Source of the DNA: Leptodontidium sp. MPI-SDFR-AT-0119
Taxonomy: Eukaryota > Ascomycota > Leotiomycetes > Helotiales > Leptodontidiaceae
DNA length: 64,000 nt
Assembly (NCBI GenBank): GCA_020726505.1
Contig: JAHLEZ010000031.1
Location: forward strand, 496,001-560,000
Direction: 5' to 3'
The translations under genes and the position numbers were made by a program. This document shows positions 36,099 to 47,650 of this stretch, piece by piece (within the stretch, counting starts at the first letter, position 1; each line of letters starts with the position of its first letter). The notes below the pieces were generated by a model that saw only the letters and a list, made by a program, of their open reading frames with translations, did no database searches and was not told the origin of the DNA.

Positions 36099-37705
36099 AA
36101 ATCGGGGAAATTGTTCTAGTGCATAACTTTTCAACGACAAGATACAGGGAAAAGTCCTCGTTCAACTTCAGTGAAGTTTCGCGCAGCGAGGGCCTAACTT
36201 CTCGCTCTGATAATCCCAATGTTACTGGTGAGAAAAACCCTGCAGGGTGATCCAGCTATCGCACATCTACAGCACCGTTACCTCGATTTCAGCAACCTTA
36301 AGCCTTGTGGACTCTTCTCATTCTCTAGGCTTGGCATACAAAATTCTCCCGTTTTGGTTTTCGAAAAGGGCTTTCGCTTATCTAAGAAGCGATTCTATCA
36401 CAGCATGGACGGGGAGGAGCGGGATGGGTGGGGACAGAGCAGTGCAGCATAGCAGTGTGCGGCCCTTCCCTCCCTCCGCCTTCCCCGGTGGCTCAACAGC
36501 CAAAGTAGCGGATGAACTACAAATAGAACTAGTTCTCAGCTTTGATGCACGGTGTATGGTGTGAGTTTTGTGGCATTGTACTGGCCCTACATGCAGGAAT
36601 GGATGGGCTTCGATCCACGTCGCAACGCAGCGAAAATTCAATGCCGACGCCCAAAATGAAAAGCAATGCAATACTCCTCCCCACACCCCACGCCCCACCC
36701 CCGAAGATACTTTAGCAGACAGGACAACAGAGCACTCAGGGCCTCAAGCCAACATCAGCAACAGCAGCTTTGGAAAAAGTGCGGCAGGTCTTGAATTCTT
36801 AGTTCAAGGCGCCCGGCATTGAAGTCGGTGGTTCTACTATTCCGCTGACATTAAGAATGAGGGGCAAGGCGACCTAGCGGCCAGTTACTTCCTAGCGGCG
36901 CGTTGGACACGGAGTTTCACCATCCATCTGCCATTTCTGGTCATCATCTGCCGCACGCATGGCTTCGAAAGGGCGAGACACAAGCTTCGATCTTCGGCCT
37001 CGTGCCCCTGAGTAAATTGGTTCTGCTAGCTATAGTTTCACATCCTACACAAGACGGCCTTGATATAGTTCCAGGTTTATCAGAGTCACTATCATTTAAT
37101 CGCGCTACTCCTATATATCTTCGCATCATCTGCCGACTACTTCGTCTTTACTTCGAGATGGTTGTCCAGCCCACTCCAAAAGCTTATTGACATTTCTAAC
37201 TAAAATATCCTTCTGTTCACCGTTTACACCTAGTGGAGCATACAAGTGCATTTCACCCAGTCCAGAATTGTTGTGGCCCTAGTCTCTTGCCCACTGTATA
37301 TTTTGTTTTGTCTTGAAGTTCATTGTGGCAACCTCAGCAATGGGTGCCTGCTTGCCGGGGAATTTTCTAGTTCCCATACATAAATTTCCAGAAGTTGCAG
37401 CCAAACTTGCTCCAGGATGGTAGAAAGGGGAAGTATTTTCTCAGATCGTAAGTACCTTAACATCCAGTACTGTGATTTAGGGCGAGTTGCCTGGGGGAGA
37501 GGATTCATTAATGCGAGAGCCCATCTCGTGCTGAAGAAGTGATACCGTGAGCCAGGTGTCTTAATTAAAAGGCGATGGTGAACATGGTTAGATATGCTCT
37601 AACGAGCTGATCGAAGCCTCCTTGCATAATATAAGCTTCCGCTGCCAATAATCGCCGGCCAATTACTACCCTTCATTGGGAAATTTTTTGAAGCAGAATT
37701 CATGT
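36099..37705. other. Intergenic, no recognisable gene
   Basis: GC-normal DNA with several overlapping open frames on both strands (36219-36822, 36903-37190), none similar to a known family or with a convincing intron pattern. 37320-37700 on the minus strand may hold degraded continuation of the SET gene, but splice phases do not join. Confidence 0.5.
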
Positions 37706-38152
37706 TCAATGCACACTCACGCATTTCTGAAGTTGATATATATGTCTAGACTTAAAATTCCACCCCGCTTTCCTCATGTCGTCCATCAACTCTTCGATTT
37801 CTCTCGCTCCAACGCCATCCTTAGTTACGGGATCATCTAAAATGAAGATCTGCAACATATTCAACAACGAACCGTGAGGGCCGGGGTCACCTTTCTGGCA
37901 AATTGTGCAGGTACAGTCAAAACCAAAACCCTTCTTTAGCAAATCGTGTCTCTTTATATAGTCTTGTACCGGCTTATAATCATAAGAAAATGTAATCTCC
38001 TCGCCAACCATGATATCTTGTAATGCCGTGGCGACCATTTTTCTTCCGTTACAATAGTAGAGAGCATTCGGTTGGCAAGAGTGATTCATTAAGGCAGGAA
38101 AAGGATCGAACAGCCAGCCCAGAGCAATTTGTGCCGGCAGTAATAGTACCTC
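37706..38152 (-). pseudogene. SET-domain gene, C-terminal SET and post-SET fragment
   Basis: Minus strand reads LGWLFDPFPALMNHSCQPNA, GEEITFSYDYKPVQDYIKR, then FGFDCTCTICQKG. These are the SET methyltransferase NHSC-x-PN substrate/cofactor motif, the GEE-x5-Y motif and a Cys-rich post-SET cluster, close to SMYD-like fungal proteins that methylate lysine. An exon end is visible at 37721: GTGAGT follows codon Cys. The upstream SET half is missing: an in-frame TGA occurs near 38160, and homology stops where the hAT terminus CAGTG begins (38154). It is a gene broken by a transposon rather than RIP; its base composition is normal. A start at the Met of MNHSC is not credible. Confidence 0.75.
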
Positions 38153-38153
38153 C

Positions 38154-39164
38154 CAGTGTCCTCAGTAGTGACACGGTTGTAATTACTGCAGTAAATCGGC
38201 CTCATTGCACCACCAGCTGTACATACCGTACAACTGAGAAATTACAACCGTGCAAGGCAGTATTACAACCGTGTATATGCAGTGTAAAGGTACAAAAGCC
38301 ACGCTAGTCCTCCTAACGTCACCTCCTCTCGCTACCTACTTATTGCATTAGATATCGGCCTCTATAGATATGCCAGCCTCTGATAGCTTCGCCTATGACT
38401 TTATATATTCAAGAGCTTTAATTGACTCAATTGATAGATGATTCTAACGATCAGTGATAGTTAATCCTGCACTAGAAAAGAGACGCTTTGGGTTAGCAAT
38501 CATCGCAGGAATAGAGAGAATATTAAGGGCCATTCTTAAGAGATTGGGGAAGTCGCTTCTTTGCCTTGGCTCTATCCACCACTTTCAAACATCTTCAAAG
38601 TCATGGCGTTGTGAAAGCAAGCAATATCGGGCATATTTATCCACAGTAGCAGTAGACATCCTATGTATAATTAGTATTAAGTATTTACAAGAGCAATACA
38701 GTACTTTGTAGCCTGTTTCTCCTTTCTCTAGATAGTAAGCTGGTTTGGCAGAGTGCTATAGCTTACCTGTTCCTTGTCCCGACCTTCTGATTCTGGTGGT
38801 AATATGCTTTCCAGAACTCCTGAGCTTGTTTCCTAGTCTCTGGCACCCAACTTGCATCCCAATTGGCTTTAATGTATTCCTATTTATATGCTGGGTGAAG
38901 AACTAATGCAGCAGCATATATTGGTGTATCACTGGTCTTCCCATAGTATTTCCTTAGCTGTGACCAGGCTGAGTTAAAGTAAGGCACCATAATAGGGTGG
39001 TCCTTATACCACTGTTTCCCTTGCTCCAAGAGCTTCATAATATAGTCCATTGCTGGGAGCACATTATCAAGTGTAGAGGTTGTTGATTCAAGTGCTTTAA
39101 TAGGATGGTTCAACTTCCCAAGGCTCTATACTGTTGATTTGATGTAAGTGAGGTAGCAAGACAT
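38154..39164 (-). mobile_element. hAT I transposon remnant
   Basis: Left end CAGTGTCC (hAT-like start) at 38154, followed by three copies of an 11-12-bp motif, cacggttgtaat, in both orientations (38172, 38240, 38262), typical of hAT subterminal repeats. The transposase lies inward on the minus strand. The right part is cut by a copia LTR at 39165, so the second inverted repeat and target duplication cannot be checked. Confidence 0.65.
38348..39164 (-). pseudogene. hAT I transposase, C-terminal half
   Basis: Minus strand reads LESTTSTLDNVLPAMDYIMK and PIYAAALVLHPAYK (38880-39113), the RNase H-like core, then EYIKANWDASWVPETRKQAQ, and DFPNLLRMALNILSIPAM with KRLFSSAGLTITDR (about 38470-38560), the hAT dimerisation domain, ending GISIEADI at 38348. 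A Trp codon is TAG (38880-38882) and further stops occur (DV*KWW, ITDR*N). hAT transposases cut and paste DNA with an 8-bp duplication. Mutation is much lighter than in the flanking gypsy elements. Confidence 0.85.
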
Positions 39165-39285
39165 TGTCTAGGCAACACTTGGTGTGAGTCAAGTGATGAG
39201 ACACACCCTATGTGGCACGGGCGTATCACTGTATTTATATGAGAGCTGCCAGTCAAGTTGAATTGAAATTAGTTCAATCGCAACA
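39165..39285 (+). repeat. Candidate copia 5' LTR
   Basis: 121 bp, TGTCTAGGCAAC...CAATCGCAACA, with a TGTATTTATA box near 39231. No second copy lies in the window; the call rests on TG..CA ends, the adjacent primer site and downstream gag. Confidence 0.55.
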
Positions 39286-39299
39286 GGTTATGAGTCTGG
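39286..39299 (+). other. Half-tRNA primer-binding site of copia
   Basis: GGTTATGAGTCTGG lies directly after the LTR. It resembles the copia-type site, which pairs with the anticodon arm of initiator tRNA-Met (CUCAUAACC) rather than the tRNA 3' end. Confidence 0.55.
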
Positions 39300-39329
39300 C
39301 TGCTTTTATCCTGCTTCCATTGCGTAACT

Positions 39330-41102
39330 GAACTCGGTATACAAAACAGTTTTCATCAAGAATCGACGGTTGATAGGGTTAGATCTGGCACTATAGGCAA
39401 GAAGGATTATAAAGGAACTATCCTTGATAGAAGGGGCTCCTTTGACAGCTGGAGGATAGATCTCGACGACAGTTTGTTGAGCGATGATCTTATGAGCAGT
39501 GTATTTAATTGCCTAGCTTAGTCTCTGCCTAGCCTTGCCTTTCCCGCGCCGTCTTCTGCTTAAACCAATCATTTTGAGATTGCTTTGCCTTTGCCTATTC
39601 TCAAGCATCGACCTGCCTTGCCCAAACCAATAAGAGGCATAGGTAGGGCAGGGCACAACAAATTAGGGTATTTTGGGAGCCTCTGATTGGTCAGCTTCGA
39701 GGTGGTGAAGCCCTCGGTTACCACAGCCAAAGCTCTTTGTGAGACGCGTCGAGTATCTGGCAACGCGTTTTTTGGTGTCAAACTACTGTAAACAACCACC
39801 TGGATCAGGGACGCGTCGTGAAGTAAGAAAAAATCCGGTCCTAAATCTTCAGAATCCTCCCTTTTATTGACACCGTATTACTATGATGGCTTTTTTGGAT
39901 TTAATGGATGTTGATAATGCCTTAGATGACAGTCGTTTGACTACTCTGAAATTTTGGCGATGCTCCAACCCTTTCTTACGACTAAAACCTGACATTATTG
40001 AGGCTCCTCAAAGCTTGAGGATGTGGTTGATTGTAAACCCCAAGAGAGATGGGAAATAGAAGGGCAAAGGCAGCTCAGTAACTGGAGAGATCTACGTCGT
40101 TGATGGGAGTGGATGGAGGCTCTGAATAGCTTTAATATTTCCTAATCGGGAAGGAAATTCAAGGGGTGGATGATGAAAGCGAAGTTGGGGTTGTATAGTC
40201 ATTTCTGAATAGTTTCACGTTTTCCTGATTAGGAAGTTGGATTTTTGATTGTATATAATCATATTTGCTTTGCCCGTGCCTTTGCTAGAGTGTATTTCTG
40301 CCTTGCCTAGCCTAAACCAAGGTTTTGCAGCATTGCCTTGCCTATGCCTATACCAAAGTGCTACTCTGCCTTGCCTAAATCAAGGGGAGGCAGAGGAAAG
40401 GTTGGGCAATTAAATACACTGCTTATAAGCTATGTTACTACTGGGGCAACTGTACAAACATCGGGTTCATCAACTCCAGGAGACAAGAGCGCGGCAGACA
40501 TCAAAAACACCTCCCTCGCACGGATGGAGATACGACAGAGTATCGACCAAACCCACAAGAACTCGGTAAACCACGTTACTGACCCGCGAGCAATTTACCA
40601 ATCCCTCGTCGACCGGTACTCGGCATCGAACAAAGCACGTCTCCAGCAGCCTATTCGGATGATTTACGACGTCAGCACGCAGACCAGAACCGTATAAGAA
40701 AAGGTCGATAGTCTCAAGCGCCTCCGAGCCCAGATTATTAATACCCAAGACAAGGATATTGTGATCCACTCTTGATTTGTTTTCTACAAATGAGCATGGA
40801 TGCGGCCTTTAATACGACGATTGAGATCCTAAACGCGTCGACAGAAACCCTGACAATAGAGAAGGTGCAGAGCGCTCTAGAAAGCAAGGAGCTAGAACTC
40901 TCCGACGTAGCGATCAATGGAGAGACTGCACAGTTCGCTAGTCGTGGTCGGAGTGCAGAAAGCGGGGGATACAAGGGGAAAGGTAGATGCAAGACACAGG
41001 GCGGTGGTGACAATAGAAAGCAGGAATATCTAAAGAAGGCTGGAGGATGCTAGTCTTGTGGTGGCATGCATTTCAAGCATAGTTGTCCGATCTGGCGTTA
41101 AA
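39330..41102 (+). pseudogene. Copia gag, interrupted
   Basis: The frame SGTIGKKDYKGTILDRRG, SFDSWRIDLDDSLLSDDLMS leads to the insertion point at 39496 and resumes beyond 40429 as YVTTGATVQTSGSSTPGDKS, AIYQSLVDRYSASNKAR, a UBN2/copia gag domain. A TAA at about 40695 and frame changes follow. The C-terminal zinc knuckle remains near 41050 as C.SCGGMHFKHSC, its second residue being a TAG stop in place of Trp. Without the inserted element and one target duplication the two gag halves share one frame. GC-normal, little RIP. Confidence 0.82.
39497..40421. mobile_element. Non-autonomous hAT element (925 bp) in copia gag
   Basis: Inverted ends: CAGTGTATTTAATTGCC at left (39497) and its complement GGCAATTAAATACACTG at right, ending at 40421. 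Flanked by 8-bp direct repeats CTTATGAG (39489-39496) and CTTATAAG (40422-40429), 7/8 identical, the length made by hAT transposases. Both ends are rich in variants of TGCCTTGCCTAAACCAA, in opposite orientations at the two sides. No transposase coding is visible inside; open frames there are short and unsupported. It must have moved with a transposase supplied from elsewhere. Confidence 0.88.
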
Positions 41103-41150
41103 CCAAGGCAGGGAAGACTTGGCTAGCATCTGCTGTCAGGGTGGGGAGAA

Positions 41151-41223
41151 AAAATTAAGTTACTTAAATAAAAATTAAGTTACTTAAATAAAAATTAAGT
41201 TACTTAAATAAAAATTAAGTTAC
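41151..41223. repeat. 20-bp tandem repeat at the hAT II edge
   Basis: AAAATTAAGTTACTTAAATA repeated about 3.6 times; related words (ttaagttactt, aagttacttaatttt) continue to 41315, partly inverted, as subterminal repeats of a transposon would. Confidence 0.85.
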
Positions 41224-42454
41224 TTTAATTAAATTAAATTAAAATTTGAATAACAACTTGACTTAATTAAATTAAAGTAGCTTAAAAGTTACTTAATTTT
41301 TTACTTAATTTATTATAACAAATTTAATTAATATATAACTCTTAATATATAAACTCTACTTCTATATTTGTATTAAGCTCTTTATTAGCCTCTTTTTCTT
41401 CCTCTATAATAGTACCCTAGCTTCTTAAACACATTATTATATTAAATGTGTCTTTATTTAATCTATTCCTTAGCTTATTAATAACTAAAGCCCCTTGTGA
41501 AAAAAATCTTTCACTAGAAGCACTAGTAGCTGGAATAACTAAATAGCGTCTAGCTATTACAGCTAATATAGGGTAATTAGAGCTATTTAACTCCTAGTAA
41601 GCTAAAGTAAAGTCTATTATAATATTAGTAAATTTTTAAATATATATAATTGTAATTATAACTTACTTGATTATTTTGTCTTTTTCGCTTAAATAAGCTT
41701 GTAATTCATCTAAATCTTCGTCTTTAGACTCGTTAATACATATATCATTATCTGAATCGCCGTTTTCACTATATATATTAAGGTTTTCAGCTCCAGGTAA
41801 AGCAAGTAACCTAATATAATAGTCTCTTTTTTGCCTATTATAAATATTAGTATAATATTATAAGAGTAAGATATATTACTTACGAAGTATATTCTACTTT
41901 TAATACTTCTAAAATATCGATAATTTGTTCTCGACTTAAGCCTAAACTTACTAATCTATCCTTTTTAATTCAAGGATCTAATAATAGACTTATATATAAA
42001 GTCTTAGTTCGAGCGCTCGAATTTAGCCATTGATTCTTCGGATAATATTTACGTAGCTTAGCTACGCCTAAGTTAATAGCTTTAATAAGAGGCGGAAATT
42101 CCTATAAATATTAATATATATAATAATAAAACTATTAGAATATAACTTACTATTAATTCCTCTTTAATCCTTTCTAGTTAAATATAAATATTATATAGCA
42201 TTAGAACCGTGTAATATATAGTAGGATATTTATCGGCTTGAAGTTTATTAGTAGCCTTAACAAATACCTTAAGTATTAATAAAGTATTTTTCAAGTATAT
42301 TATTTCTTCTTCAGAGATCAATAACTTCTTATTCTTAAAAGCCTTATTATTAGAGTTTTACATAACTATATTAATAGGCTAATAAAGAATTAGAAAGTTG
42401 TTGAGCATATTATAAGTCAAAGACCACTAAGTTGTAGTATCTATAATTAATTAG
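41224..42454 (-). pseudogene. hAT II transposase, C-terminal part, RIP-mutated
   Basis: Minus strand gives ELNSSNYPILAVIARRYLVI, then PATSASSERFFSQGALVINK and LRNRLNKDTFNIIMCLRS (about 41410-41600), the conserved hAT C-terminal dimerisation domain, followed by a TAG at a former Trp and an acidic tail GTIIEEEKEANKEL. Upstream sequence to 42454 is AT-rich with possible intron remnants and weak similarity only. The gypsy C2 LTR at 42455 cuts off the N-terminal half, which is not found elsewhere in the window. Different lineage from hAT I and much more mutated. Confidence 0.78.
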
Positions 42455-42633
42455 TGTAATAGCACGTGCCCTAGCGCTTACTCCCTGTATATATACGTGT
42501 AGAGTAGGGAAGAGATAACCTTCCCTCCTTAGTAATTAGCTTTTGTATTATATAGTATTACTAGCTATTATCTAGTGCCTCTCTAATTATTTTATTATAT
42601 TAAAGTCACATTAGCGTATTAGTGATTATTATA
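42455..42633 (+). repeat. 5' LTR of gypsy C2
   Basis: 179 bp, TGTAATAGCACGTGCC...GATTATTATA; the last CA is TA by a transition. Same length as the C1 LTR. Confidence 0.9.
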
Positions 42634-45600
42634 TTCTAATTACTTTTCTCTTATTATTAGCTTAACTATTACACGATAATTCAAGCTAAAGAACCCTTAT
42701 CCACGGCGCCCGGTGGCCTTAGACTACAGGTAACCCTTCTTATAGACTAGAAAAGGTCTGAAAATACGCTAGCTATTAATCTACAAGCGATATAAGAGTA
42801 AATTAAGACCTTTAAGGAGAAGAACAATGCCCTCGACAGCCTTATTGTCGAATATCACCGAATATACAGCAATGACTTTAATTAATACCCCCTAAATATA
42901 AAGGAAAGGGCATAGTAACTCTAGTAAGTAAAGCCTAGAGGTAATATAAATACTACGGATAATCGCCCGCTAGTCACTAAAGAGTCTCGGGCTCCCCGTT
43001 AAGAGAAGGGGAAATATATAATTTTATTAGAATACGAAGGGAAGAATTAGCGAGAGTTAATAGAATATTTATAAGCCTATAATTGTGTCTTTAATTACGA
43101 TAATAAAGGGTTCCCTACTAATATAATTAAGATTAAATAGGCAGCGACATTACTCCGCAAAGAGCCGGCGAATGCCTAAGAAAAGTTTAAGAAATATAAT
43201 CTTAATACCCTTAACATAATAACTTAGGAATCTTATAAAGAGTTTCTAGCGAACCTCTAGTTACTCCCTGTCTCGAGACAGGTAGCTAACTCTTACGCCT
43301 ATAAGACAGCTCGACAGAGACCTAGCTAGCCTAATTTTAAATTTATTAACTATCTCGAAGGAAAAAAAGAATAACTTAAGCTATTTACTTAACGTTAATT
43401 ACGAGATATCCTCTTTAATAAGATTTAACTAGAGATTCGCTAGAGAATCGTTAAAAATAAGTAGGCTAATAAGCTATACATAAAGGAAGATGTTATTTTA
43501 ATAGTAGCCCTTTAAAAGGTATATACTTTACTTAAGGGAAACAGTAGTAATAAGAGACCTAAGGAGCCAGAGGACAAAAAAGGACAGTCCTCTTAAAAGG
43601 CCCCGCGAAAGACCGGCGATAAGTAAAAGAGTCCTCGTCTTAATTAATCCGGGTTAAGAAAAGGCAACTTTAATAAAACCTTAATATAAGGTAGATATAA
43701 AGGGTTTAATAAGTTAAACTTAATACTTTAAGTATTAAGAGCTTAGCTGTTACGTTAATAAATACCTTAAGGTAAATAGTAAAGGCTCGCCGGACAAGAA
43801 CTAAAAGAACGCCTGACTCGCGGCTACGTTTACGTCTCCCTTAAGATTATTAAACAAGAGAATAGAAATATAGCTAAAAATCCTGGCGAGTAAAGAGTAA
43901 AAGAGCCTTACTGCCCTTATTAATAATAAGGCGGAAGACTATTTTATTTTAAGACTAATAGTAAAGGAGTACGATTTATAACTTATTAGTAAAAGGCTAA
44001 AGATATTTTAGACATTACTTAGGAACGAAGGTATTATCCACGGCACCGCGCTCGCCTAAGTAGAGATTACTAATACCCTTAAACAAACTAAGCTAGATGC
44101 GCTCTAGTTAAGGGTTATTAATATGCCGGGTATTAATCCAATTTTAAGGTGGCCTTAGTTAAAGGATATTAATCCTTAGATTAGTTTTAAAATAAAGTAA
44201 TAAAGGTACTTATATTAGTTAAATAATACTCGTAATCTTAGTATTATAAAGTTATATAAATTCTCTTAACTTATTTAGAAAAGAGAGTCCCTTATATATA
44301 TTATAATGTCTAATTTAAATGTGTCACGCCTATTAAACGCCGATGTTACGCCTATTATCTCTTAGGAGTACTGTGAGTTTAAAGATGTTTTCTTAAAAGA
44401 AAAGGGGAATTAATTACTCCCTTTAGAGAGTCGGTAATATATTATTAACTTAGAGCTAAATGCGAGACCGTTATACTCCCTTATTTATAACCTCTTCGAA
44501 ATAGAGCTAGAGGTTCTCCGGGAATACCTTAAGTCCTTTAAAGTAAAAGGATAAATACGGAAAAGTAAGAGCCTAACTAACGCCCTAATTCTCTTCGTAC
44601 TAAAGAAAGATAATAGCCTCCGACTATATGTCGACTATCGAGCTTTAAATAAGATTATAGTTAAAGACTAGTACCCCTTACCTTTAATTAGTAAAATACT
44701 AGATAGACTCCGAGATAAGAAGGTCTTTATTAACTTAAACTTACGGAATATATACTATTATATTAGAATTAAGGCGAGAGATAAGTAAAAGACTACTTTT
44801 CGTACTTAATATAAGTATTACGAGTATTAAGTTATACTATTTAAGCTATTTAATACACTAGCGACGTTCTAGGTATATATTAACGACGCGCTAGCGGGAC
44901 TTATAGACGTCATTTGTGTCGTCTACTTTAATAATATCCTTATATACTCGGTAGACTCGGCTTAATATATAGACTATATCCGCTAGGTCCTCGAAAGGCT
45001 ATAACAAGTAAATCTCTTTATTAAGCTATCGAAATGCTCGTTTAGTATTAAGAATGTAAAGTTCTTAGGCTATATTATATCCCTTATTAAAGTATTAATA
45101 AAGTAAAGCCGGGTAGATACTATTAAGGAATAGTTAAAGCCTAAGAGTGTTAAAGACGTTTAAGTCTTTATTAAGTTCGTTAACTTTTACTAGCACTTTA
45201 TTATAAGTTTCTCGGCGATTACCCGGCTATTAATAAGATTAATAAGAGGTAAAAAGAAAGGGCAACTTGCCCTTACCTTTTACTAAGGAACTATTAAGTA
45301 AGAAGCTTTTAATATATTAAAGGATATATTTATATCAGCCCCTTTTTTTATATACTTTAACTTAAAGAAGCCTATAAGGCTAAAGGTAAACGCCTCTAGG
45401 TTTACACTTGGGGGGATTTTGTCTTAACTTAAAGATTAGCCGGCAAGTGGCTAAACAAAGCCTATCTAGCACTTAATTATATTCTTTAGTAAGAAGTTAA
45501 AAGGTATAAAGTTAAATTATAAGGTTCACGATTATAAACTTCTTGTAATTATTAAGTGCTTTATTTATTAGAGGCACTACTTAGAAGGTAGTATAGTCCT

Positions 45601-47650
45601 TATTAAGGTGTTATTAGATTATAATAATCTCTATTATTTTATAAGTACTATAGTATTAAGCCGGCGATAGGCTAAATAGGCCTTAGAACTGTTTAAGTAT
45701 GACTTTATAATAGTTTATAAGCCAGGGAAAAAGAATTTAATAAATGAACCTTCGCGTAGGCCCGATTATAGGCCGGCGGAGAATAAAGAGAACATTATAC
45801 TCCCTACCTTATAAAATAAACTGTGAAGTGTAATTTAGAATAGGTTAATTCGCGTCCTTAATATAACCAGTGGTACGACGGCGAGTATCCGGCGAGAGAG
45901 CGATAATATATTATGTTAGTTAACTTAAGTTTTTTAACTTACTAGCGACAGTATAATATACAAGCTGTCGACTAAGGCTATAGTAGCGACTTTTACGCCT
46001 AACTAATAGTATATACTTATATAACTTAAAAGTTCACAGAACTTTAGTTAGGGTTTAAATAGCCTCCTATAAAACGCTAAAGAGAAGTGTAACATTAATT
46101 AGTGTAGTTATAAATATATTATACTATAGTTTTTTATAGTAAAGGTTATAAAAGCCGAAACGGCAAATACTATATCGGAATCGCTTTTTTTATTACTCTT
46201 AGAGTTATAGTAAAGGGACACTTTAATTATAAAAAAGCGTGCTCGACTACAAGATGCCGGGGATATAAATTAAAGTATTAACAGCGACGGACTACTAAAA
46301 CACCGGCGAATGGCCTACGTTTTATAAGACCTTACTGTTTGTGTCGAAATTATGAAGATTTACTATAATAATTTAACTACAGGCCATTTTAATTATAATA
46401 AGACACTAAAGCTTGTCTAGTAAAAGTATTATTAGCTTAATATATCTAGTGACGTTAAAGTATACGTTAAGAGTTATAATATTTATTAGAGGACAAAGGC
46501 GAGGTACACAAAGAAAGCTAGTAAAATGTAAGCTCTTAACTAGTTAAGTAAGCTATTTAAGTTAATTTTAATAGACTTTATTATAGATTTAGCACCTTAC
46601 AAGAGTAGTGCTATTAGTAAAGTCGCTGACTACTTATTAGTGATTGTCGATAAATATATTAAAGATATTAAGTATATCTCTTACTTAAAAACTATTAACG
46701 CTCCGTAGTTAGCCCGTTTTTTTATTAACTACTAATTTAAGGACTATAAGTTACTGGCATCGATTATTATAAATAGAGGCTCTGTGTTTACCTCGAGGTT
46801 TTAGAAGGAGCTATGTTTTTACTTCCAGATAATAAGAGGTCTTTTGACAGCGTTTTACCCGCAAATAGATGGCTAAACCGAACGGTAAAATTAAGCCTTA
46901 GAAATATAGTTAAGGTGTTACGTTTATTACTTATAAGATAATTAAGTAGATTTCTTACCTTTAATAAAGTTTATATATATAAATACTTACTACGAGTTAA
47001 TTAGGATGTTTCTAAATAAGGCTAAGTACGGCATATTATTAGACTCTCGCTAGGGTATTGAGGACAATCTTATAAGAGGGGAGATATTAATTACTAGAGA
47101 ACGAATAAAAGACGTTGTTAAGAAACACTAAGAGCTAGAAAATAGTTAGTGAAGAACTAAAGAGAACTAAGCAAAGTAATATAATAAGAACTACTGCCCT
47201 ATAGAGTTTAAGGTCGAATAATAGGTTTTACTTTTAATAAAAAATATTAAGACGGTTAGTTTTAATAAGAAACTAGACTACTAATTCCTAGGACTATTGA
47301 AGATCACTGAATAGATTAGAAAGTAAGTGTATAAGCTAGAGTTACCTCTTAAGTATAATAGATTACACGATATTTTTTGTATATCTCTATTAGAGCTATA
47401 TTAATAAAGGCCCGGCGAATCGTTAGAAGTAGTTTAACTTGACTTCGTGAACGAAAAAGAGATATAGTTAGTCGAGACCCTCTTAGACTAATAAGTAAGA
47501 CGAGGAGAAGAGTAATACCTTATTAAATAAAAAGGACTAAGACTAATATATAATTCTTAAGAACTAGAGAAGAACTTTATAAACTTCTAAAGCGAGATTA
47601 ATACGCTAAAGGCGTAAAACGCTACTAAAGGGGCGGCGAAGCGTCGGCGG
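42634..47650 (+). pseudogene. Gypsy C2 gag-pol
   Basis: Gag about 42760-43700; a protease/linker region ends with INPQISFK-like sequence near 44180. RT is easy to read: SLRLYVDYRALNKIIVKD (44614-44665), VFINLNLRNIYYYIRIK, and the active site VVYFNNILIYS at 44918-44950, both Asp codons of YxDD being AAT (44930-44935). RNase H: IRLKVNASRFTLGGILS (about 45380) with the usual DAS changed to NAS. Integrase: YLLVIVDKYIKDIKYISYLK (46631), IIINRGSVF, and DG.TER.N (46870) with the catalytic Glu intact. The C-terminus has YKLELPLKYNRLHDIFCISL. Many TAG/TAA. Frames are so regular that domain calls are secure. Confidence 0.9.

Larger units (their letters stand above)
39165..41148 (+). mobile_element. Copia-like element: 5' LTR and gag, truncated
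   Basis: LTR, primer-binding site and gag in order on the plus strand; nothing of pol remains before the junction with hAT II at about 41150. It interrupts hAT I on its left and is itself interrupted by the element at 39497-40421. Confidence 0.72.

Noticed and set aside
36037..36219. Minus-strand 60-residue frame
   Set aside because: Antisense to the last exon and 3' end of the CMD-like gene.
36219..37190. Cluster of short overlapping frames as genes
   Set aside because: Both strands open at similar lengths, no motif, no consistent intron structure.
39569..39799. Minus-strand 76-residue frame as transposase
   Set aside because: Lies in the subterminal repeats of the non-autonomous hAT; no transposase motif.
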